A stretch of 60,000 nucleotides of DNA from Takakia lepidozioides (lineage: Eukaryota; Streptophyta; Takakiopsida; Takakiales; Takakiaceae), in contig CM060733.1 in NCBI GenBank assembly GCA_030704615.1, positions 19,532,001 through 19,592,000 on the forward strand. The letters run 5' to 3'. A program made the position numbers and the translations under genes. Below are positions 52,142-60,000 of this stretch, piece after piece. The notes beneath the pieces were generated by a model, which was not told where the DNA came from, made no database searches, and saw nothing but the letters and a program-made list of their open reading frames with translations. Within the stretch, counting starts at the first letter, position 1; every line of letters begins with the position of its first letter.

Positions 52142-52779
52142 TCTGGTTTACATATAGTTTATGACCTTGGTGTAGATCTACTCTCTTATAATCTTTGACT
52201 TTTCAGGCCGACATGGCTCTGTACCATTGGTGAGGATGCTTAGTGGTTGTAGTCTGGATTTAAAGTTCACCAGTGGCCGCCTTTAGTTTCTCCACAACAA
52301 TATATCGCTGCTGGTAGGCAAGGATCCTATTGAATTCCTTAGAGTTTATTGGTTCGAAAGCTAAACTCTGATCTCCTTCTAGGGATGTTAATATTATGTA
52401 GTGGTCCAACTTAGCTCTGATCAGCTTCCCTCAGTTGGGGAAACTTGCAGGAGCTGTCTCAGACGCTACCTGTACAGCTTGGCATCCACCAGACCTGTTG
52501 TAGAATATTGCCGTCAATCGAGGGCAATCTGTTATGATGTAGAATTGAGATCCACAAAATTATAGGACAATTTCAAGACTATTCACTTGAGATTCAGTCC
52601 TCATCTCAAAGTGAATCCTTTATGAAAGAAACATGCAGGGTGCATATTCTGCCCTTCAGGCTCCGAAAAAACCCTCGATTTTTCTCCAAAGAATTGTAGC
52701 TGTGTCGAGGCATTTCCTCAAAAACTGGGGCTTTGACGTGAATAATGGGTTCCGTGTGTTGGAGCCGGAACCTCATAGA
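52142..52779. other. No gene seen
   Basis: A T-rich stretch downstream of the hypothetical frame with no repeat match or open frame. It may be 3' flank. Confidence 0.4.
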
Positions 52780-53020
52780 TCTCTATATCTAGCTCTACGA
52801 GCTTTGGTTTTTTCGTCTTGGGGACAGTTACACCCATTTGTACAGTCACCCCCCTTGGGTCTTTTTATAAAGCTATGTAGGTTTTCTCTCACAGATCAGA
52901 TTGTCTGATCTGAATTTATTAGATGGTTTTAGGTTTTTAAAATGTGTTTCTTCCTCATTTTCTAGAGCTGTGCCTGCAGATAGCGCGGCCGCACGCTAGT
53001 CTGCAATGGATTTGTTGGAA
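52780..53020. repeat. Degraded copy of the 7.0-7.7 kb repeat
   Basis: Contains TCTAGCTCTACGAGCTTT and CTTTTTATAAAGCTATG as at 7632-7735, then CTAGTCTGCAATGGATTTGT as in the long inverted repeat. Internally shortened. Confidence 0.7.
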
Positions 53021-53036
53021 TGTTTTTCCCTGTAAC

Positions 53037-53569
53037 CTATCCCTGGAGCTTGGTAACATGGAGGTGTTGTGATCTCATGTTGACACTCCCACCTTGGATC
53101 TTCACCAAAGGACCGTAAGCTCGCTGATCTACTTCTCGTGCAGGCCTGCGTTCCTGTTGGTGTGGACCCCCTTCCTCTCCCGTTATCTCTGCATGTTCAA
53201 TGTCCATGGCGGCACTCATAAGTCCATGGCAACTGTGCAGCTCAACGAAGTAACTGGAATTGTTGTCGGAACATTGTAAGAAACATTTTAAGATCCGGGG
53301 AATTTATGAGTAGTAGGTAATAGTGTGACAGGGAAATCAAAGCCTGAGCTATTCTGCAAGCATTTGGGAATATTTCGGTTGACAGTGTGAAATGTAAATG
53401 AATGAAAAATGAGGGTAGAATAGGGACGAATATATAGCTGAGAATTTGCTGAGAATTGGCGCCATGGGCCCAAATACATACCGAGTTTCCAATATAACAC
53501 CTTTTCCCAAACCTGCATAGCTTTATAAAAATAGCCAAGGGGGGCCAAGTGACTATACAAATGGGTTAA
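53037..53569. repeat. Duplicated block (reverse complement of 7632-8197)
   Basis: Contains the exon-like frame 53094-53279 on the plus strand. It continues at 54888 after the 1.3-kb insertion. Confidence 0.8.
53094..53279 (+). pseudogene. Exon-like fragment, second copy of the 7979-8164 frame
   Basis: FLLVWTPFLSRYLCMFNV and THKSMATVQLNEVTGIVVG are preserved. Ends at a GTAAGAAAC donor-like site. Unrecognised family. Confidence 0.3.
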
Positions 53570-54887
53570 TCAAAACGACCCAACTTGGGTCGGTTGGGTT
53601 TAGAGAACAGGCTGGTTATCCCTTAGGTTAAGCTTGATGTGGGCCCACATAGGCTCATTCTATTGGAAATCAAGTCAGGTGTATAACATGGAATTTCCCA
53701 ATTGGTCATATGTCCTGGAAATTTCCACGTGGAGAGCGTAGAGTAGAGTCCGCCACACTAGTGATTTTGAGGCCACTTTCCACCATCTAACCTGCCCTGA
53801 GGATGACGTGACAACCGGGGTCATGTTAGGGTGAAATTCCATGCACCCCCCATGGCAGGGTGGCGCGTCTCCCAACACCCTTTATTGCTCCACTTACCCC
53901 TAAATGGCACCCGCAGCCGACCTGCCTTGGAGATCCTCCATGCCATCCAAACTCATCCAAATTCATCCAACATCATCCGTGGAAGTATGGATGTAGAAAC
54001 CTCCCACATTCATCCAAATGCAAATCCTGTTGGCATATTCCGTCCACTTTGTGAAATCCGGCAAGTTTTGTTTTCCTGTCATGAAAACCGGGACACATTT
54101 CCGGCATGGGTGGCCCATGAACGCGTGGGGTGGGTGACCCCAAAACCCAATAAACATAGGGGTGGCCCGAACCTGGGTTGGGGTGTGGACATGCCTTGGG
54201 AGGGGTGGAGGCCTAATCAATTTAGGGACGGGTAGAATGAGGCACCCCCTAAAACCCTCCACAAGAGAGCGCTACTGGCCAAAAATGATAGACGTGCAAT
54301 TGCAAGTCTCATGGGCAGGGGGTAAAAAGACCTAGTACGAGACTCAGATTGGCCAGAAATGTTTTAGGGGAAAAGCCATACCCACCCACAACATTCCCAC
54401 CGGAGCGATTGCCAAATGAACGGCTCAAAAGTTTTCCTCAATTTTCTGAACAAACATTTTTTCCTGCCCGAAGGTAAACCCCAAATTTGACCCCCCATTG
54501 TTAGCATACAAAGCAGCCCACCTGAGATTATGTCAGAAAAAGATGAAATTTGCAGGGAAGGTGTCTTATATGACAGGGCACCAGATTCTGGAGAGTGTCA
54601 TGTCAGACCAGTTCGCAGATGGGAAATTCGATAGAAAAATCACTTTTTGTTTCCCTATTTACTTCATGTTTGTTTTCTTTTTGCACCACTTTAGACATTA
54701 TATTCTTTGGATCTGCTGGTTGGAGTTAGACAGGGATTTTTGTGGTCATAGGTGGGGTGGTTGAGAGTATATTCCAACGGTTAGTTTTACAGGGCCTTAG
54801 TAAATCTCAAGATATAAATGTTTTAGAGGGCCAGGGTCCAGTTTTTGAGGTCTTGGCAAAAATTGGCCCTTGTCCTTTAGGGGTTAA
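53570..54887. mobile_element. 1.3-kb insertion with GGGTTAA target duplication
   Basis: GGGTTAA flanks it at 53563-53569 and 54881-54887, and the empty site is present at about 7665-7680 (in reverse complement), where the sequence reads straight through. Extending to 9 bases gives ATGGGTTAA and AGGGGTTAA, one mismatch. The ends (TCAAAACGACCC and, inverted, CTAAAGGACAAG) do not form a clear inverted repeat. No transposase or poly-A. Contains a weak CATCCAAA(T/C) repeat (53940-54020). Confidence 0.7.
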
Positions 54888-55440
54888 ACTGTCCCCAAGA
54901 GGAAAAAACAAAAACTCGTAGAGCTAGATATATTGACACAAAGAAATAATTCAAACTATTCTCTTCACTCCTTCAAACTTGACAATACTATCATGTTGTA
55001 AATACCTTAATCTGGCATTAGGAAAAGGATGAACTCCCTGAAATTTATCCCCAAGGACACTATCTACCACGGCCCTTCAGGACATATAGGTAGGAAAGAA
55101 CGCCAAGTTGCTAGGTCAAAACCAGCCCGCAATTCTTATTGCGATCGGGCTGAGGGGAACAGAACGTTATGTGAGAAGACGCGCATGGTTACATTGTTCA
55201 CAAAAGAGATATGACCCTCCGACAAATCCATTGCAGACTACCGTGGGGCCGCGCCGTCTCCAGGCACGTCAGCCCTGGAAAAGTTAAATGAGGTAGCTGA
55301 AACACATCGTACAAACCAAAAACAGACCCTCCGCGTAGTTAAGGGTGCGACAGTTGCTTTGAACAATGATAAATTTCTTAGGGTGACAGGGAAAGAATGG
55401 AGAGGGGGCTCTTTTTGATGAACAGATTACAGGGTAATTG
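54888..55440. repeat. Single arm of the repeat that forms the long hairpin at 6.7-7.6 kb
   Basis: Matches 6698-7128 in direct and 7197-7660 in inverted orientation. Here it is present once, without a partner arm. Confidence 0.8.
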
Positions 55441-56386
55441 CTAATCCCCGCAGTGGAAATGAGCTAGCTCTGAAAATTTGTAGGACTCATGAATTGAATT
55501 TCCAACATTTTTAAGCTGGTGTAAAACAGGTGTAAAACTGTAATGATATCTAAAACTGTATGATGCACATATTGTATAGCGGAGGAGAGATTCTCCTGAC
55601 ACTGTGGAGTCCTGTCCTTCCTCTTCATTCTCATGTTCGAAACTATTTTGAAGAGCTTTCCACAAGATTCGGCCTTCAGGTGACAGTTTCAACTTTCTTT
55701 TAAGCCCTAAGTAAAACATGTTGACTATTCTGCAGTAAAAAAAAGATTGCATGCCACTGTTTGTGGCGAATTTTGATGTGCTTGCAAAATCTTATTGAGA
55801 CATGAAATTTGTTTATACTTTAAGTACTTCACATGTGTACACATACAGCCCTGGACTATGATATCCATTTGAACACGGTAGAGAAGGGGGTCTAAAGCAA
55901 CAGATTTCAGGCTCCAGCACTCCCATGCACCTTGAGCTTCATAGATTTGACGGGGTCCGAAGGAAACAATCAGGCAGGTCGATGCCCTGGCCCCGGCTGA
56001 AAAGATTGCTTGCAAATATAAGGGAGATTGAATCATGAATAACTGTTTGTACATACCTCCACTGAAAAGTCTGAACCTGTGTGGATCTTATGTACAAATC
56101 AAAATTTGACCTTCAAAGAAATAAAGTTATCACCTGTACCAATTCAGGGTACAGCTCATTATAGGTACATGCATCTCCGTTGCCAATGTTTGCTATGGCA
56201 GAGGGGGTGATTTCAGCCCCATGATCCATCTATTAAACTTAAAACTGTTCAGCCTTTCAATGATCCTTAAAATTGAATATGGGCCACAAGTGCTTGATCA
56301 GCCTTGATTAATGTTTTGTGTAACTAAAGATCTCATAACTTTAATTTAGATACTTGGCTTTCTGGCAAACTCGGCACCAGGGTTCA
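55441..56386. repeat. TBP downstream flank of the intact gene
   Basis: The reference copy for 49420-50603 and, in part, for 6241-6560. It would contain the 3' untranslated region and polyadenylation signals of the TBP gene. AATAAA-type motifs on the minus strand are not conspicuous. Confidence 0.7.
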
Positions 56387-57010
56387 TTACAGCGGGTCTT
56401 TCCTAAAGCGGGACAGCACGGGGTAGATCTGCTCGAAGGCCTTATAGATGTCCCTCCTATCCTTCGCACCAGCGATCACAATCTTGCCAGATGTAAAAAC
56501 GAGCAACACTAGCTTGGGCTCTTCCATTCTGTAGATCAATCCTGGAAACAATTCAGGCTCGTAGGAGGCATGGCGGCTTTGGTCATACACCATCGTCTCC
56601 AATTTGATAGGGAACTTGACATCACATGAGCCAACCATATTCTGAATCTTGAAGTCCTTGAGGTGGACAGTGAAGCCAAGCTTCTGTACGATGCGCACGA
56701 ACTTGGCGGCTGCCAGTCTCGCCAACGCCTCACTCTTGCCACCCGTGCACACCATCTTCCCCGATGAAAATAGGAGGGCAGTTGTCTTGGGCTCTTTGAT
56801 CCGCATCACCACAGCTTGAAACCGCTTGGGATTGTATTCGGCATTCCTAGCTTGCATCGCTATCTTCTTCAGGTCCAGCTTACAACCCATGCTCACTGTT
56901 ACGACAACATTCTGAACCGTGGGGATCAGACCGGAGGGATGCACGGCGAGATCTACAAACTGCTCATTGCTACCTTCACCCACGATCATCCGGTATTCAG
57001 AATCTGCCAT
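56387..57010 (-). CDS. TBP: TATA-binding protein (TBP), intact and intronless
   Basis: 207 residues from [12 protein letters not shown] binds the TATA box and nucleates transcription complexes of all three nuclear RNA polymerases. After a short tail of about 25 residues come the two pseudo-repeats of the saddle: [16 protein letters not shown] ... [20 protein letters not shown] ... [12 protein letters not shown], then [20 protein letters not shown] ... [13 protein letters not shown] ... LLVFTSGK. The four Phe that kink DNA (in [26 protein letters not shown]) are all present, so it should be functional. An earlier in-frame ATG (57068-57070) would add 20 residues; I prefer MADSE by family length. 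The absence of introns is unusual for a plant TBP gene and suggests an old retrocopy or an intron-poor lineage. A pseudogene lies 5.8 kb away. Confidence 0.95.
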   Translation of the reverse strand: MADSEYRMIVGEGSNEQFVDLAVHPSGLIPTVQNVVVTVSMGCKLDLKKIAMQARNAEYNPKRFQAVVMRIKEPKTTALLFSSGKMVCTGGKSEALARLAAAKFVRIVQKLGFTVHLKDFKIQNMVGSCDVKFPIKLETMVYDQSRHASYEPELFPGLIYRMEEPKLVLLVFTSGKIVIAGAKDRRDIYKAFEQIYPVLSRFRKDPL

Positions 57011-57663
57011 GTACGATCTGCTCTTTGAGAACTCCTGTTTTTCCCTCACTGGACCAAACACGAGCACCAATTGATAATTACTCTCGTCTTTCCCTCAGTA
57101 GACCTAGCACCAAAGCCTTTCTCACAACAATTTCACTCTCCAAGCGTTTCTAAACAACAGTTCGATCTCGCCTTACTCTTAGTAGACCAAACACCAGCAG
57201 AGCCTCGCTCCACAGCAATCGAAAGAGGCATATGTTTGATCAACGGATTGAGGCCGCTTGTGAACAGCCGGGCAAAAGTAAAAACATTAGTCACTTTTAC
57301 TATTTTTAGGTTGCCACTTGTGAACAGCCGGGCAAAAGTAAGAACATTTGTTACTTTTGGTATTTTTGGGTTGCATCCTATTGTTTTCCATTTATTAGTG
57401 GATAATATTACCATAATTGTCATGCTTATGTCACAGAATCTTCGGACCGTTAAGAGGGTGGACCCCTAAGCTGCCGAATGCAAGAATGCCACGTGAAGAG
57501 ATGCCACAGGTCGGACCATGGTGATGTGAGTGCAGCGGCTCTCTCTATCTGCAACTCCCGCGCTCTCTCGCTCTGTCTGTATCCTCTCCCTCTCGCGTTC
57601 GTTTTGAGGTTTGGGATTGCGGTCTAAGAATTCGGTTGCCACTCATCCTTCCTGCTCGGCACG
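57011..57663. promoter_or_regulatory. Divergent promoter region between TBP and TPI
   Basis: 653 bp separate the two start codons in head-to-head arrangement. A 57-bp unit with CAGCCGGGCAAAAGTAA is doubled at 57252-57371. A pyrimidine-rich stretch (CTCTCTCGCTCTGTC, about 57535-57600) precedes the TPI start and looks like a leader with Y-patch. I see no clear TATA box for either gene. Confidence 0.6.
57252..57371. repeat. Two tandem 57-60 bp units in the divergent promoter
   Basis: CTTGTGAACAGCCGGGCAAA plus AGTAA(A/G)AACATT and TATTTTT(A/G)GG occur twice. The second copy of the locus (about 51440) has only one unit. Confidence 0.85.

Positions 57664-60000
<2,337 letters not shown>

Noticed and set aside
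57011-57070. 20-residue N-terminal extension of TBP from an earlier ATG
   Set aside because: The extension has no similarity to TBP tails that I know. MADSE is the plausible start and is also kept in the pseudogene.

Overview
The window is nuclear DNA of a streptophyte: a plant, or more likely a charophyte-type green alga. The evidence is a cytosolic-type triosephosphate isomerase gene with GT-AG introns, a plant/animal-type TATA-binding protein, a fragment of a plant PPR-protein E motif, and plant-style Ty3/gypsy elements. A Chara-like genome would fit, but the sequence alone does not prove the species. There is a 500-N scaffold gap at 26898-27397. At least one stretch shows indel-only duplication that looks like an assembly artefact, so single-base frameshifts elsewhere should be read with caution.

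Layout. 1-36641 is a nest of LTR retrotransposons. One Tat/Ogre-like Ty3/gypsy family (LTR about 0.8-1.1 kb, TGTTA...CGACA) occurs as element A (+, 1-5135, 3' part), element B (+, 18376-20512, LTR, leader ORF and gag start), element D (-, 20513-24360, 3' part) and element G (-, 27398-36325). G carries an intact 2146-aa Gag-Pol. Pol fragments in both orientations (8198-8377 with 16711-16802, and 16880-18375) belong to the same family. A chromodomain Ty3/gypsy element with both LTRs (8378-16710, -) sits inside one of these fragments, flanked by a near-perfect 5-bp target duplication. It has itself been interrupted at gag. 5136-8197 holds a retroelement remnant, a long inverted repeat and blocks duplicated from the TBP region.

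36642-41640 contains broken plus-strand reading frames, among them a RING-like Cys/His finger, and an unassigned minus-strand frame. 42251-46056 is a DNA transposon gene on the minus strand: an HTH exon, an 835-bp intron, and a DDE/RNase H-like exon of the DFAENY / SDGCAAQFK / GHGKG type. Just upstream lies a TATA box and an array of about ten near-perfect hairpins (46412-46904). Beyond it, 47290-48481 is a broken gene with a Crypton-like (DUF3504/ZMYM-QRICH-type) domain.

49200-57000 is a duplicated gene neighbourhood. A TBP pseudogene (50604-51224) and an intact, intronless TBP gene (56387-57010) share flanking sequence on both sides, with palindromic MITEs and a 1.3-kb insertion between them. 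The intact TBP gene lies head-to-head with the triosephosphate isomerase gene (57664 to beyond the end), sharing a region of about 650 bp. These two are the only clearly functional host genes seen. Everything from 1 to about 49 kb is mobile DNA or its debris, plus a few unassigned reading frames.
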